This document shows, one piece after another, positions 8,187-17,216 of a stretch of 64,000 bases of DNA; within the stretch, counting starts at the first letter, position 1, and each line of letters begins with the position of its first letter. Source of the stretch: Fictibacillus sp. b24. GTDB taxonomy: Bacteria; Bacillota; Bacilli; Bacillales; Fictibacillaceae. Location of the stretch: NCBI RefSeq assembly GCF_030348825.1, contig NZ_JAUCES010000005.1, forward strand, positions 1,054,001-1,118,000, in the 5' to 3' direction. The notes below the pieces were generated by a model. It searched no databases. It had not been told where the DNA came from and saw nothing but the letters and a program-made list of their open reading frames with translations. A program made the position numbers and the translations under genes.

Positions 8187-8921
8187 ATGAAAAAAGAAAT
8201 GATACGCATTGAAAATCTGAAGAAAAGTTTTGGTGACCTAGAAGTATTAAAAGAAGTAAACTTAGAAGTTCATGAAAGTGAAGTTGTTGTATTAATCGGA
8301 GCTAGTGGGTCAGGAAAGAGTACATTGCTTCGGTGTATCAATTTCCTAGAGATTAAAAACGGCGGAAAGATTGTTATTGAAGGGGAAGAAATAGATCCTA
8401 AATCACATAACCTAAATGAAGTTCGACAACGAGTTGGGATGGTTTTTCAGCACTTTAATTTGTTTCCGCATAAAACAGTATTAGAAAATGTTATGGAAGC
8501 TCCGGTTATGGTGAAAAATAAGAATAAAGCTGAAGCGAAAAAAGAGGCAATTTCCTTACTTGGTAAAGTTGGATTGTCAGATAAAGCTGATGTGTATCCT
8601 GCGAAACTATCAGGGGGACAAAAACAACGTGTAGCAATTGCTAGAGCACTTGCCATGAAACCAGATATCATGCTGTTTGATGAGCCTACTTCAGCCCTAG
8701 ATCCTGAGCTAGTTGGAGAAGTATTAGCGACCATGAAAGAATTGGCGCAAGAAGGCATGACGATGGTTGTAGTTACACATGAGATGGGGTTTGCCAAAGA
8801 AGTGGCAGACGAAGTTGTTTACATGCATGACGGCCAAATCTGGGAAAGAGGAAAACCAGATGAACTGTTTAATGATCCAAAAGAACAGCGAACGAAAGAT
8901 TTTTTAAGTTCGATTCTGTAA
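8187..8921 (+). CDS. Polar amino-acid ABC transporter ATP-binding protein
   Basis: The 244-residue ATPase has Walker [10 protein letters not shown], signature [14 protein letters not shown], Walker [12 protein letters not shown] and the H-loop VVTHEMGF. It is a typical GlnQ/ArtR-class subunit in length and order. The ATG follows GGAGG. It is the third gene of the binding protein-permease-ATPase operon and is closed by a strong terminator. Confidence 0.9.
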   Translation: MKKEMIRIENLKKSFGDLEVLKEVNLEVHESEVVVLIGASGSGKSTLLRCINFLEIKNGGKIVIEGEEIDPKSHNLNEVRQRVGMVFQHFNLFPHKTVLENVMEAPVMVKNKNKAEAKKEAISLLGKVGLSDKADVYPAKLSGGQKQRVAIARALAMKPDIMLFDEPTSALDPELVGEVLATMKELAQEGMTMVVVTHEMGFAKEVADEVVYMHDGQIWERGKPDELFNDPKEQRTKDFLSSIL

Positions 8922-8930
8922 GAAGACAGA

Positions 8931-8958
8931 AGGTGCAGCTCTCAGGCTGCACCTTTTT
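8931..8958. terminator. Terminator between ABC transporter and DMT genes
   Basis: The arms AGGTGCAGC and GCTGCACCT are followed by T5. It lies between convergent genes and touches the 3' end of the minus-strand gene. Confidence 0.85.
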
Positions 8959-9865
8959 AATGTGTACTAGTAATAGTCTCTACTGTTTTAGGTTTTCGTT
9001 CTTGAATGAAAAGAACTGCACCAAGTACGAGTAAAATACCAACCGTCTGAATGAAAGAAATAGATTCATTATATAACACTAATCCCATTATGGTTGCTAC
9101 TACAGGTTCAACCGTAGATACAATGGCTGCCTTACTAGCTTCGAGCTGTTTTAATCCTTGTGTATAAAACCAATAAGCGAGTACGGTAGGAAACAGTCCT
9201 AGTCCAATAATGTTTAGCATGACAGATGTATCGAACATGTTCACTTCAGCAGAAGAAATATCACTAATCGGAAAAAGAGCAATCACTGCAAATAAAAAAG
9301 TATAAAAACTGATGGTCAATGTTTCATATTTCTTACCGGCGAGCTTGCCGAAAATGCTATAAAGCGAATAACCAAACCCCGCTCCTAATCCAATCCATAA
9401 GCTTTTCATAGAAAGTCCAAGTTGCGATGAAAATAATCCAGATACTAAAATACATCCGAGAAATGTTACAGAAAGAGCAAATACTTTTTGGCGTGTTAAC
9501 CGTTCCTTAAAAACAAAAACAGAAATTAAAAGAACAAAAGCTGGAGCTGTATATAACAAAATAGCAGCAATGGCGAGTGAAGAGGTTTGAATAGTGGTGA
9601 AATAGCACCAATTAAAAAAGGAAACACTCAATACTCCTGTGCCTAAGAAATACCAAGTATCAGTCAGCTTGATTTTCAAAAGAGCAGGATGCTGAATCAA
9701 AATCCAAAAAAGAAACAGTAGAAGCGCACTTGCCGCTCTCAAATAAACGATCTGTAAAGGCGTGTAACCGTATTCTGCTAATTCTTTTACGAAAAAACCT
9801 ATGATTCCCCATAGAGAAGCACCTAGGGCTACATATAAAAAAGCAATTCTTGTATAGTTAGGCAA
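8957..9865 (-). CDS. EamA/DMT-family transporter
   Basis: The 302-residue protein has ten predicted helices arranged as two EamA repeats (first from ALGASLWGIIGFFVKELAEY; second from LWIGLGAGFGYSLYSIFGKL). The second half contains the family's characteristic VEPVVATIMGLVLYNE motif. Members export amino acids or metabolites, or act as permeases; the substrate is unknown. It is a single gene ending in the terminator shared with the amino-acid ABC operon, with a repeat element upstream. Confidence 0.85.
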   Translation of the reverse strand: MPNYTRIAFLYVALGASLWGIIGFFVKELAEYGYTPLQIVYLRAASALLLFLFWILIQHPALLKIKLTDTWYFLGTGVLSVSFFNWCYFTTIQTSSLAIAAILLYTAPAFVLLISVFVFKERLTRQKVFALSVTFLGCILVSGLFSSQLGLSMKSLWIGLGAGFGYSLYSIFGKLAGKKYETLTISFYTFLFAVIALFPISDISSAEVNMFDTSVMLNIIGLGLFPTVLAYWFYTQGLKQLEASKAAIVSTVEPVVATIMGLVLYNESISFIQTVGILLVLGAVLFIQERKPKTVETITSTH

Positions 9866-9926
9866 ACCAGTTCATCCTTTTCTAATAAATATGTTTATGT
9901 TGCTTTCACTTTGTCGCTTTTAAAAG

Positions 9927-10060
9927 TAGTAGATTTCCGTTACAGGTTGTTCGCTTTCCGCGGGGCAGGCGGTGAGCCACATTCGTACGTTTCACTCTTA
10001 AGTGTCTCACCTGCCAGCCTGTCCCGCAGGAGTCTCACACCCTCCACTACAATCAACCGT
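9927..10060. repeat. Dispersed structured repeat, full-length copy
   Basis: This stretch has the core CTTTCCGCGGGGCAGGC and ends near CACTACAATCAACC. Internal arms (GCGGGGCAGGC with GCCTGTCCCGC; GGTGAG with CTCACC) can fold into a long imperfect hairpin. Related copies lie at 12581-12690, 48507-48590 and, very degraded, 45220-45252. It fills most of the 325-bp gap between the DMT and FNT genes. Confidence 0.7.
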
Positions 10061-10145
10061 TCTTAGAAGAAAAAATGATTGAATAGCAACTACAATCCTT
10101 TAGAAAATAGCATTTAAAGAAGCTTCTTCTATTTGAACTCTAACA

Positions 10146-10183
10146 AAAAACACCTTTACTGTACATGACAATAAAAGTGTTTA
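10146..10183 (-). terminator. Terminator after FNT channel gene
   Basis: The arms AAACAC-TTTA and TAAA-GTGTTT lie just downstream of the stop codon, with a T-run on the minus strand (TTTTTTG). Confidence 0.6.
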
Positions 10184-10190
10184 GGCTTAA

Positions 10191-11090
10191 CTATTTATTC
10201 ATTTTATCAGTGATCTTGTCCACTTCCTCTTCTTCCTCTTTTATGATGTCATCATCAATATCTTCTTTAAAAGCAAATGAAAGTAAGAGAGATACTAAAA
10301 TACCGCCTCCAATAAGATTTCCGATCGAGGCAGGAATTAAATTTAGAAAAATAAATTCGTACCAGCTATATTCGAAGCCTTCAAGAACCGTTATGCTAAA
10401 ATACCCCATGTTTGCTACTGCGTGCTGAAAATTTCCGGCTTCGAAAATAATGACAGGCAATAGGATTCCGAATATTTTCCCCATTACATCACGGGCTGCA
10501 GTAGCAAGAACAGCTGCGATACCGATAAGCCAGTTTGCAAGTATTCCAGAGAACAGAACCTGAAACCATCCCCAAGTCCCTCGATCTGTAAACTGCATCT
10601 TTTTTTCCATGAATTTTAAAAGTCCATCGTAAAATTCTTTGTCCAACGATCCAGAAAGATTTAAGAGAAATCCAACAAATAAGGCTCCGAGAAAGTTTCC
10701 AATGTAACAAATTCCCCAAAATCGAAGAACCTTTATGCTGATCCAAAACTTGCTTTGTAAAATATAACTTGGCAATAGGATATTAATCTCTGTAAAAAGA
10801 ATGGAACCTGACAAAAAGATCATGGCATAGCCTATAGCAAATCCAACACCTGCTAGAAGGTTATATGGTCCAGGTGTATCTACATTCATCGATAAGAGCA
10901 CGGAACCTAATGCTCCAAACGCAATAAATGCTCCTGCCATGAAAGACAATATAAATTGAGCCAAGTTTGTAATCTGTAACGAGGCTTTGCCTTCTTCGAT
11001 AAAGTATTCAATAATCTGTGCTGGGAAAAAGTACTGCCGATCAGGTATATCCGCTTTTTTATTACTACTAGAACCATTATTTTTTTTCAT
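10191..11090 (-). CDS. Formate/nitrite transporter (FNT) family channel
   Basis: The 299-residue membrane protein has six main helices. FNT features include FMAGAFIAFGALGSV near the first helix, GNFLGALFVG, and the conserved NWLIGIAAVLA and EAGNFQHAVANM segments. FNT proteins conduct formate, nitrite or hydrosulfide. The C-terminus is very acidic (KEEEEEVD). The ATG at 11090 has GAGGG six bases upstream; a start two codons earlier is also possible. It lies 2.6 kb from the hydrogenase operon, but no formate dehydrogenase is present, so a link to formate is speculative. Confidence 0.85.
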   Translation of the reverse strand: MKKNNGSSSNKKADIPDRQYFFPAQIIEYFIEEGKASLQITNLAQFILSFMAGAFIAFGALGSVLLSMNVDTPGPYNLLAGVGFAIGYAMIFLSGSILFTEINILLPSYILQSKFWISIKVLRFWGICYIGNFLGALFVGFLLNLSGSLDKEFYDGLLKFMEKKMQFTDRGTWGWFQVLFSGILANWLIGIAAVLATAARDVMGKIFGILLPVIIFEAGNFQHAVANMGYFSITVLEGFEYSWYEFIFLNLIPASIGNLIGGGILVSLLLSFAFKEDIDDDIIKEEEEEVDKITDKMNK

Positions 11091-11345
11091 CTGCATCCCT
11101 CGTATTCTGTCATCTCCGCCCTACTACTCTTCCCATAATTTGAACCAATCAAAACCAATTTCCACTAAAATTCAGGGAAAGCATAATCTTTTGTTTTTAA
11201 ATACCAAATATCTATGAGATTAGACTTATTTCTAGTAAACAAATTGAAATAGTAAAAGCTACTATCCTCATGCGAAGCAATATCTTCTCTTATTTATACT
11301 ATTAATATATTCAAATAATAATAGAATTTGGAAGGAGAGAATTCT

Positions 11346-12533
11346 TTGAAAAAGGGATTTGTGTTGTTTATGGGGATGCTGCTAGGCTTAACATGCTGGA
11401 GTAGTAAAGGAGAAGCAGCAAGCTACGTTAATCCGAATCAAACGTATACATATGAAACAATGACAAGCAATATCAAAACGCTCGCACAAAAATACCCGGG
11501 ACTAGTCCAATACCGTTCACTAGGGAAAACTCCATATGGAAGAGATATATGGGCAATTAAGCTTGGCAGAGGAGATGCGACTGTTATGTACAACGCATCT
11601 CATCACGCCAGAGAATGGATTACGACGAATATCGTAATGGAAATGATTGACCAATATAGTGAAAAATACGTGTTGAATGGCACGATGGATGGCTATAATG
11701 TGGCAAATGTACTAAACAATACGTCAATCTGGTTCGTTCCAATGACTAATCCAGATGGAGTAACGCTTCAGCAAAAAGGATTATCTGCATTTCCATCTAC
11801 CGCACATGCTAACCTCATTAAGATGAATGGCGGAAGTAAGGATTTTAAAAGATGGAAGTCTAATGCACAAGGCATCGATCTTAATAGACAATATCCAGCG
11901 CGCTGGGAACAAATCAATAATAATGCGAAAGCACCTTCCTACAAAGATTACAAAGGAACAGCACCTCTAGTAACGGCTGAAGCAAAAGCGGTATCTGCTC
12001 TTACTTATTTGGTTGACCCTGAAATAACAAATTCTTATCATACAGCAGGTAGGATTCTGTACTACCACTTTAATTATGGAACAAATACATTTGAAGGAGA
12101 CAAGACACTCGGGACTACGCTTAGCAATATGACAGGTTATAGACTTATTCCACCTGATACAAATTTATCAAGCGGCGGCGGATATAAAGATTGGTTCATT
12201 CAAACATTCAAGCGGCCAGGATTTACATTTGAACTTGCTCCTTATGCAGGTGAAACCAATCCTCCGATCACCATCTTTTCTGAAGAATGGACAAGGAATA
12301 AAAAAGCAGGCCTTTATATGGCAATAGAAGGAGACAAGCGCTGGGAAAAGCGTATAACACCTATAACTAAAACCATAACGCTCACACAAAAGGTACCATT
12401 GCATGACAGACCGAATGTCAATCATAAGATGGCAGCAGCGAGTCTTTATCCGGGAACATATAAAATGAATGCAGCGTATGGAAATTTCTATCGTATCCAA
12501 ACGATCCTTGGACCAAAGTGGATAGTAAAATAA
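11346..12533 (+). CDS. Secreted zinc carboxypeptidase, peptidase M14 family
   Basis: This 395-residue exported enzyme starts at a TTG preceded by GGAAGGAGAG. A signal peptide ends near GEAASYVNP. The M14 catalytic core carries the zinc motif HHAREW, the substrate-binding region LNRQYPARWEQ, the third zinc ligand in SYHTAGRILYYH and the catalytic Glu in FTFELAPYAG. The last ~55 residues (from TITLTQKVPLHDRPN) look like a small SH3-type wall-binding tail. Members cut gamma-glutamyl-diamino-acid bonds in peptidoglycan or act as general carboxypeptidases; which applies here is not clear. It is monocistronic with its own terminator. Confidence 0.85.
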   Translation: MKKGFVLFMGMLLGLTCWSSKGEAASYVNPNQTYTYETMTSNIKTLAQKYPGLVQYRSLGKTPYGRDIWAIKLGRGDATVMYNASHHAREWITTNIVMEMIDQYSEKYVLNGTMDGYNVANVLNNTSIWFVPMTNPDGVTLQQKGLSAFPSTAHANLIKMNGGSKDFKRWKSNAQGIDLNRQYPARWEQINNNAKAPSYKDYKGTAPLVTAEAKAVSALTYLVDPEITNSYHTAGRILYYHFNYGTNTFEGDKTLGTTLSNMTGYRLIPPDTNLSSGGGYKDWFIQTFKRPGFTFELAPYAGETNPPITIFSEEWTRNKKAGLYMAIEGDKRWEKRITPITKTITLTQKVPLHDRPNVNHKMAAASLYPGTYKMNAAYGNFYRIQTILGPKWIVK

Positions 12534-12544
12534 GTAAACGTAAA

Positions 12545-12575
12545 AACAAGCGGTGTAATGGCTGCTTGTTTTTTT
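12545..12575 (+). terminator. Terminator after M14 peptidase
   Basis: The arms AACAAGC and GCTTGTT have a 12-base loop and are followed by T7. Confidence 0.7.
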
Positions 12576-12580
12576 GTGTA

Positions 12581-12690
12581 TGTGGTTGATTACCTCTCCA
12601 GGTTACTCACTTTCCGTGGAGCAGGTGGTGAGCCCATTTCCGCTTTCCCCTTTTAAGGGTCTCATCTGACCACTCATCTCACAAAGGGAT
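12581..12690. repeat. Dispersed structured repeat, degraded copy
   Basis: This stretch shares GTGGTTGATTACCTCTCCAG, CTTTCCGTGGAGCAGG and GGTGAG-like segments with the copies at 9927 and 48507, but has more mismatches. Together with the tandem repeat that follows, it fills the 385-bp gap between the peptidase and coat genes. Confidence 0.6.
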
Positions 12691-12731
12691 GTGAAGGGAA
12701 TAAAGAACGCGGAATATGTCGAGAATTGCAG

Positions 12732-12834
12732 ACTCGTGGTTAAATGGTCAAAACTTTTGGATTGAGAGGGAAAACTCGTGGATAAACAGCCAGAATTTCT
12801 GGATTGCGTGCCAAAACTTTTGGATTAGGCGAGC
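12732..12834. repeat. 21-bp degenerate tandem repeat, about five units
   Basis: Units start at 12732, 12753, 12774, 12795 and 12816, an exact 21-base period. Each begins ACTCGTGGAT or ACTTTTGGAT and ends with AAA or a close variant. The units differ mainly in their second half. Confidence 0.75.
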
Positions 12835-12918
12835 TGACCACTTTTTTCACATTTTTACGAATAAACACCGATGAGGAAGGAAAGATAAAGTGGTAAATAT
12901 ATGAAGGAGGCTTCTTAA

Positions 12919-13203
12919 ATGCAACAACAGAATCAAAATCAAACTCAAAATCAGTCCGTATTTCAAACACCGCCACAAGTGATCACAGGTAAAGATTTAA
13001 ATTATGTGAAGGACATGCTTTCATGGAACTTACTAGGAATGAAAAAAGCACACTTTATGGCAAATCAATGTCAAGATCCAGAAATAAAAGCAGTACTCGA
13101 AAAAGCATGCCAAATGCATGAAAGTCATTATAAACGCATCATTAACCATATTTCAGGACAACAAGCAATGATGAACCAGTCACAAGCTGGTTTGCAAAAT
13201 TAG
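12919..13203 (+). CDS. Small spore-coat-like protein (CotF-related)
   Basis: The 94-residue protein has a Gln/Asn-rich leader (MQQQNQNQTQNQ). Two helices with ferritin-like spacing follow (DLNYVKDMLSWNLLGMKKAH, then LEKACQMHESHYKRIINHI), resembling the halves of CotF-type coat proteins. The ATG follows GAAGGAGG. It lies 15 bases upstream of a second coat-like gene and is probably co-transcribed with it in the mother cell during sporulation; the promoter class was not determined. Confidence 0.7.
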   Translation: MQQQNQNQTQNQSVFQTPPQVITGKDLNYVKDMLSWNLLGMKKAHFMANQCQDPEIKAVLEKACQMHESHYKRIINHISGQQAMMNQSQAGLQN

Positions 13204-13218
13204 AAGGGAGTTAGATTT

Positions 13219-13554
13219 ATGAATCAATCAAACAAAATTCAAAACCCAGAATCTGCTGTGCCTAAAACTCCTCAGATGAACGACAGAGACTATATCAATG
13301 ATGTTTTATCCTACGAAAAATATATGACTGATTCTTATTCAACCGCTTTAAATGAAGCAAGTCATAACGCACTTTATCAGGACCTTCTTGCTGTCTTTAA
13401 TGAAACGCAAAATATGCAAAGAGAGCTTTATAACATGATGTTTAAAAAGGGCTGGTATGCACTTGAAGCAGCTGATGCTCAAAAGATGCAGCAAACTTAT
13501 CAGCAATTTTCAAACTATATGAATCAGTTTCCACATCAAGGGCCAACACAATAA
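13219..13554 (+). CDS. Spore coat protein, CotF family
   Basis: The 111-residue protein has the CotF-type core (DRDYINDVLSYEKYMTDSY, then LLAVFNETQNMQRELYNMMF) and the usual C-terminal AADAQKMQQTYQQF. Members are structural proteins of the Bacillus spore coat. The ATG follows AGAAGGGAG. It forms a two-gene unit with the shorter paralogue upstream and ends at a strong terminator just before the hydrogenase locus. Confidence 0.82.
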   Translation: MNQSNKIQNPESAVPKTPQMNDRDYINDVLSYEKYMTDSYSTALNEASHNALYQDLLAVFNETQNMQRELYNMMFKKGWYALEAADAQKMQQTYQQFSNYMNQFPHQGPTQ

Positions 13555-13563
13555 TCCTACTAG

Positions 13564-13599
13564 AAAAGCTTTGACGAGTAAGACGTCAAAGCTTTTTTT
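13564..13599 (+). terminator. Terminator after coat genes
   Basis: The 13-base arms AAAAGCTTTGACG and CGTCAAAGCTTTT are followed by T's. Confidence 0.9.
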
Positions 13600-13623
13600 A
13601 GTCATTAAAAAGGGCATTTTTAC

Positions 13624-13629
13624 TATAAT
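13624..13629 (+). promoter_or_regulatory. Candidate -10 box of the hydrogenase operon
   Basis: TATAAT lies 40 bases before hypA. No good -35 is found at 17-base spacing, so an activator may be needed. No perfect FNR or ResD site was recognised. Confidence 0.4.
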
Positions 13630-13668
13630 GCATGCATAACATGTATCAAAATACTAGAGGTGTTTTAA

Positions 13669-14034
13669 ATGCATGAAATGTCACTAGCTATGGATATCAT
13701 TACTGCAATAACTGAAGATGCACGTATGAGAAAGATTAATTATATAAGCAGAATTGATGTAATAATAGGTGATTTATCAAATGTGTTAGCTGATGCATTG
13801 GAACTAGCTTTTTTTTATTTAAGAACACAAAGTTCACCTTTAATCAATGAACAAACGAATTTAAATATTATACGTGAAAAAGCTAGATCGCGCTGCAATA
13901 AGTGTATGCGTGAGTTTACTCCTGACTATCGGATTGCCATTTGTCCATCATGTGGTGCTGAAAATTGCGATTTGATTTCAGGGGAAACATTTAGGGTGGA
14001 ATCTTATGAGGGATGTGAAATGGATGAAAATTGA
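13669..14034 (+). CDS. hypA: Hydrogenase nickel metallochaperone HypA
   Basis: The 121-residue protein begins MHEMSLAMDII, in which His2 is the family's nickel ligand. It carries the zinc-binding pair of CxxC motifs (CNKC, then CPSC) in the C-terminal half. It delivers Ni(II) to the hydrogenase large subunit together with HypB. It is the first gene of an eleven-gene same-strand locus, and its stop overlaps the hypB start region. An A/T-rich promoter region precedes it. Confidence 0.95.
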   Translation: MHEMSLAMDIITAITEDARMRKINYISRIDVIIGDLSNVLADALELAFFYLRTQSSPLINEQTNLNIIREKARSRCNKCMREFTPDYRIAICPSCGAENCDLISGETFRVESYEGCEMDEN

Positions 14035-14683
14035 GATTATGAAAGATGTGCTTACTGATCAGAATAAGGCTGCTAAATTTAATAGAGTAATATTTCAGCA
14101 ACACAAAACTTTTGTTATTAACCTTATGAGCTCTCCTGGAGCAGGTAAAACGACTTTATTGGAAAATACGGTAAAAGCTTTAACTCATGAATATAGAATT
14201 GGTGTAATCGAAGGTGATCTGGCAACAGACCGTGATGCAGAAAGAATGCGTGCACTTGGAATTCAAACCGTACAAATCAATACAGTTGGCGGGTGTCATC
14301 TGGATGCAAGAATGATTGCTAAAGTACTGCCTGAATTCGACCTAAATCAAATAGACATCCTTTTTATTGAGAACATCGGAAACTTAGTATGTCCTTCCGG
14401 ATATGATTTGGGACAAGACAATAAGGTTGTGATCTTAAGTGTTCCAGAAGGAAATGACAAGATTCCTAAATACCCTGTTATGTTTCGAAGAACAGACATG
14501 ACGATCATCAATAAAATAGATCTTCTTCCTTTTGTGTCCTTTGACTTAGAAGAAGCAAAGCAGGATCTGGCAGCTATCAATCCTCAGTCTGTGTTTCTAG
14601 CGCTTTCTGCAAAGACTAATGAAGGATTTGACCAATGGCTTAACTGGATAAGGGAAGGCTGCAACAGATGCTCAAAGCCCTGA
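14024..14683 (+). CDS. hypB: Hydrogenase maturation GTPase HypB
   Basis: The 219-residue GTPase has P-loop SSPGAGKTTLLE, the GGCHLDA motif (metal-binding Cys-His at the GTPase dimer interface), GNLVCPSGYDLG and NKIDLLPF. It uses GTP hydrolysis to drive nickel insertion with HypA. It lacks the His-rich nickel-storage leader found in some homologues. The ATG at 14024 overlaps the end of hypA; an in-frame ATG at 14006 is less likely. Confidence 0.95.
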   Translation: MKIEIMKDVLTDQNKAAKFNRVIFQQHKTFVINLMSSPGAGKTTLLENTVKALTHEYRIGVIEGDLATDRDAERMRALGIQTVQINTVGGCHLDARMIAKVLPEFDLNQIDILFIENIGNLVCPSGYDLGQDNKVVILSVPEGNDKIPKYPVMFRRTDMTIINKIDLLPFVSFDLEEAKQDLAAINPQSVFLALSAKTNEGFDQWLNWIREGCNRCSKP

Positions 14684-16965
14684 GCATTAAGATCAGCGGA
14701 AGGATTCAAGGAGTTGGTTTTCGTCCCTTTGTGTATTCGTTAGCAAAAAAATATGAACTAAAAGGAACCGTAAAAAATAATAAAAGTAGTGTAATTATAC
14801 ATGTAGAGGGTCATAGCAAAAACATCTCAAAGATGGTAAAAGATTTAAGACTAAGTCCTCCTCGGCTATCCAAAATCATAGAGATGCAAATTGAGCAGAC
14901 TGCTTCAAAAGGGTATAAAGAATTTTATATCGAGCCAAGTCAACAAGATGGTCATGCTGTTCCTTTAGTATCATCCGATGCAGCGATTTGCACACAGTGT
15001 TTAGAAGAGATGTTTGATCCTCTAAATCGCCGTTACCAACATCCTTTTATTAATTGTACACAGTGTGGTCCTCGCTACTCAATCATTACAAATCAGCCTT
15101 ATGACCGACCGAATACAACAATGAAGAATTTTATTATGTGTTCAGACTGTCAGAAAGAATATGAAGATCCTTCTAATCGCAGGCACCATGCTCAACCTAT
15201 TTGCTGTCCTGAATGTGGACCTGACCTTTATTTACTTAGCCATACCGGAGAATTATTAGAGAGGAACAAAAAGGCTTTAGAAATTGCAGCAGAAAAACTG
15301 AAACAAGGGAAAATCGTTGCTGTAAAAGGAATAGGTGGGTATCACCTCGCATGTGATGCTTTTCAGGAAAGAGCTGTTTCTCAAATTCGACAAACAAAGA
15401 ACAGGCCAGAGCGTCCATTAGCTGTAATGGCTAAATCGATCGAAACGGTAAAGAGGTTCTGTTATGTTTCCACAGAAGAGGAACAGGTTCTTACGAGCGC
15501 TGAAATGCCAATTGTTGTACTTAAGAGAATAAAAGATACACGAATGCCAGCAAATATTTCACCGGGTTTATCTACTCTCGGTATTATGCTTCCTTATTCT
15601 CCTCTGCATCATCTTTTATTTAAAGAATCTGGATTAGATTGTTTAGTAATGACAAGTGCTAATCTCTCAGGCATGCCTATTCTCTATAAAGATGACAATT
15701 TACACCAAATACAAGGGATGTGCGATTTCATATTATCGCATAATAGAAAAATTTATCTTCCTATAGATGATTCCGTCGTACGCTTAGACGGTCAACACTT
15801 TCAATTCTTAAGGAGAGCGAGAGGATATACTCCTGAATTGTTTCCGACGAGTAGAAATGTTGAAGGAATCATTGCATTAGGAGCAAATCAGAAAAATACA
15901 TTCGCGATTGGAACAAACAAAACCGTAATAATGAGTCCGCATATTGGCGAACTAGACAACGAAGAAATGAACAATTTTTATGAAGAAAAGCTTACACATT
16001 TTAAAGATTGGTTTCAAATTGAAGAAAAATATATAGCAATAGATAAGCACCCTGCATTTGCGACTGCAGCTGTTGCCAGCCGTTTGAATAAAGAGATCAT
16101 TCGGGTTCAGCACCACCACGCTCACCATGTTTCTTGTATGGAAGAAAACCACATTGATCAACCTTGTATAGGAATTATTTTAGATGGAACTGGATTTGGA
16201 GATGACAGTCATATATGGGGATTTGAATGTTTATATGGAAATGCCTATGTTGTGGAACGGTTAGGACATTTAAGTTATACACCTCTTCCGGGAGGAGAAA
16301 AGGCTATAAAGGAACCGTGGAGAAATGCGGTCGGAATGATTTTATACCATTGGCCGCATGAAGGGAAGTATCTAGCCAATCAGTTGTTTCCAGATAAAAC
16401 AAAAGAAATAAACATCATTGAAAGTATGATAAAAAACGGATTAAACGTCCCATTAGCCGGTACTTGCGGCCGTTTATATGATGCGGTAAGTGCTATTTTG
16501 GGAATATGTTTGCATTCAACATATGAAGGTGAAGCGGCTATTAAACTATCGGACTATATGGAGGATATTGATGATGGGATTAATAGTGGCACTTATCCGT
16601 ATAATCTTAAAAAAGAAGAAAGCCTTGTTGAAATCGATTTTACCATGGCGCTATATCAGATTATCCAAGAAAAATTGCAGAACGAGCCTAATGAAAAAAT
16701 AATTACGAAGTTCCATAACACGATTATACGATGCTGCGTTGAGATGGTTCAAAGGTCAGTGAATGATAGACCTGAATTAAACAAATCAGTTGTACTATCG
16801 GGAGGTTCATTTCAGAACAACTATTTATTAAGAGAAATGAAAAGACTGTTGATGGAGAACGGGTTCAATGTATATACACATAAAAATGTACCGTGTCATG
16901 ACGGAGGCATATCCTTCGGTCAGCTCGTAATTGCAGCCGCAAAAATAAACCAAAAGTCTACTTAA
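14668..16965 (+). CDS. hypF: Carbamoyltransferase HypF
   Basis: The 765-residue protein has the full HypF order: an N-terminal acylphosphatase-like domain (SGRIQGVGFRPFVYSLAKKY), two zinc-finger motifs (CTQCLEEMF, CTQCGPRYS, CSDCQKEYEDP, CCPECGPDL), a YrdC-like domain (KGIGGYHLACDA) and a Kae1-like domain (HHHAHHVSCM, LDGTGFGDD, LSGGSFQNN). It makes the carbamoyl group that becomes the CN ligands of the NiFe site. The ATG overlaps the hypB 3' end. Length and motifs indicate a functional enzyme. Confidence 0.95.
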   Translation: MLKALSIKISGRIQGVGFRPFVYSLAKKYELKGTVKNNKSSVIIHVEGHSKNISKMVKDLRLSPPRLSKIIEMQIEQTASKGYKEFYIEPSQQDGHAVPLVSSDAAICTQCLEEMFDPLNRRYQHPFINCTQCGPRYSIITNQPYDRPNTTMKNFIMCSDCQKEYEDPSNRRHHAQPICCPECGPDLYLLSHTGELLERNKKALEIAAEKLKQGKIVAVKGIGGYHLACDAFQERAVSQIRQTKNRPERPLAVMAKSIETVKRFCYVSTEEEQVLTSAEMPIVVLKRIKDTRMPANISPGLSTLGIMLPYSPLHHLLFKESGLDCLVMTSANLSGMPILYKDDNLHQIQGMCDFILSHNRKIYLPIDDSVVRLDGQHFQFLRRARGYTPELFPTSRNVEGIIALGANQKNTFAIGTNKTVIMSPHIGELDNEEMNNFYEEKLTHFKDWFQIEEKYIAIDKHPAFATAAVASRLNKEIIRVQHHHAHHVSCMEENHIDQPCIGIILDGTGFGDDSHIWGFECLYGNAYVVERLGHLSYTPLPGGEKAIKEPWRNAVGMILYHWPHEGKYLANQLFPDKTKEINIIESMIKNGLNVPLAGTCGRLYDAVSAILGICLHSTYEGEAAIKLSDYMEDIDDGINSGTYPYNLKKEESLVEIDFTMALYQIIQEKLQNEPNEKIITKFHNTIIRCCVEMVQRSVNDRPELNKSVVLSGGSFQNNYLLREMKRLLMENGFNVYTHKNVPCHDGGISFGQLVIAAAKINQKST

Positions 16966-16982
16966 GAGAGGCGTGAGTTGAA

Positions 16983-17216
16983 ATGTGTTTAGGCGTTCCT
17001 GCAAAAGTAATACGAATTGAAGCGGAGAAAGCTTTAGTGGATGTAATGGGTTCAAGAATGTATGTTGGCATTGTCTTTGTTCCTGAGGTGGAAATAAACG
17101 ATTTTGTTCTTCTTCATGCAGGACAAGCAATGACGATCATTGATGAAGTGTACGCTAAAGAAAGTATCGAGGAATGGAGGCGAGTGTTAGATGGAAACTT
17201 TAAATCTACTATCTGA
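16983..17216 (+). CDS. hypC: Hydrogenase assembly chaperone HypC
   Basis: This 77-residue chaperone begins MCLGVPAKVI. Cys2 is the conserved residue that holds the Fe(CN)2CO unit and contacts the large-subunit precursor. It partners with HypD, whose gene overlaps its 3' end by 26 bases. Its position between hypF and hypD is a common order in hyp clusters. Confidence 0.95.
   Translation: MCLGVPAKVIRIEAEKALVDVMGSRMYVGIVFVPEVEINDFVLLHAGQAMTIIDEVYAKESIEEWRRVLDGNFKSTI

Noticed and set aside
12732-12834. Possible CRISPR array
   Set aside because: The 21-bp units are directly adjacent and there are no unique spacers between conserved repeats; no cas genes in the window.
12740-12976. 78-codon minus-strand frame
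   Set aside because: It reads through the 21-bp tandem repeat and overlaps the start of a real coat-like gene.
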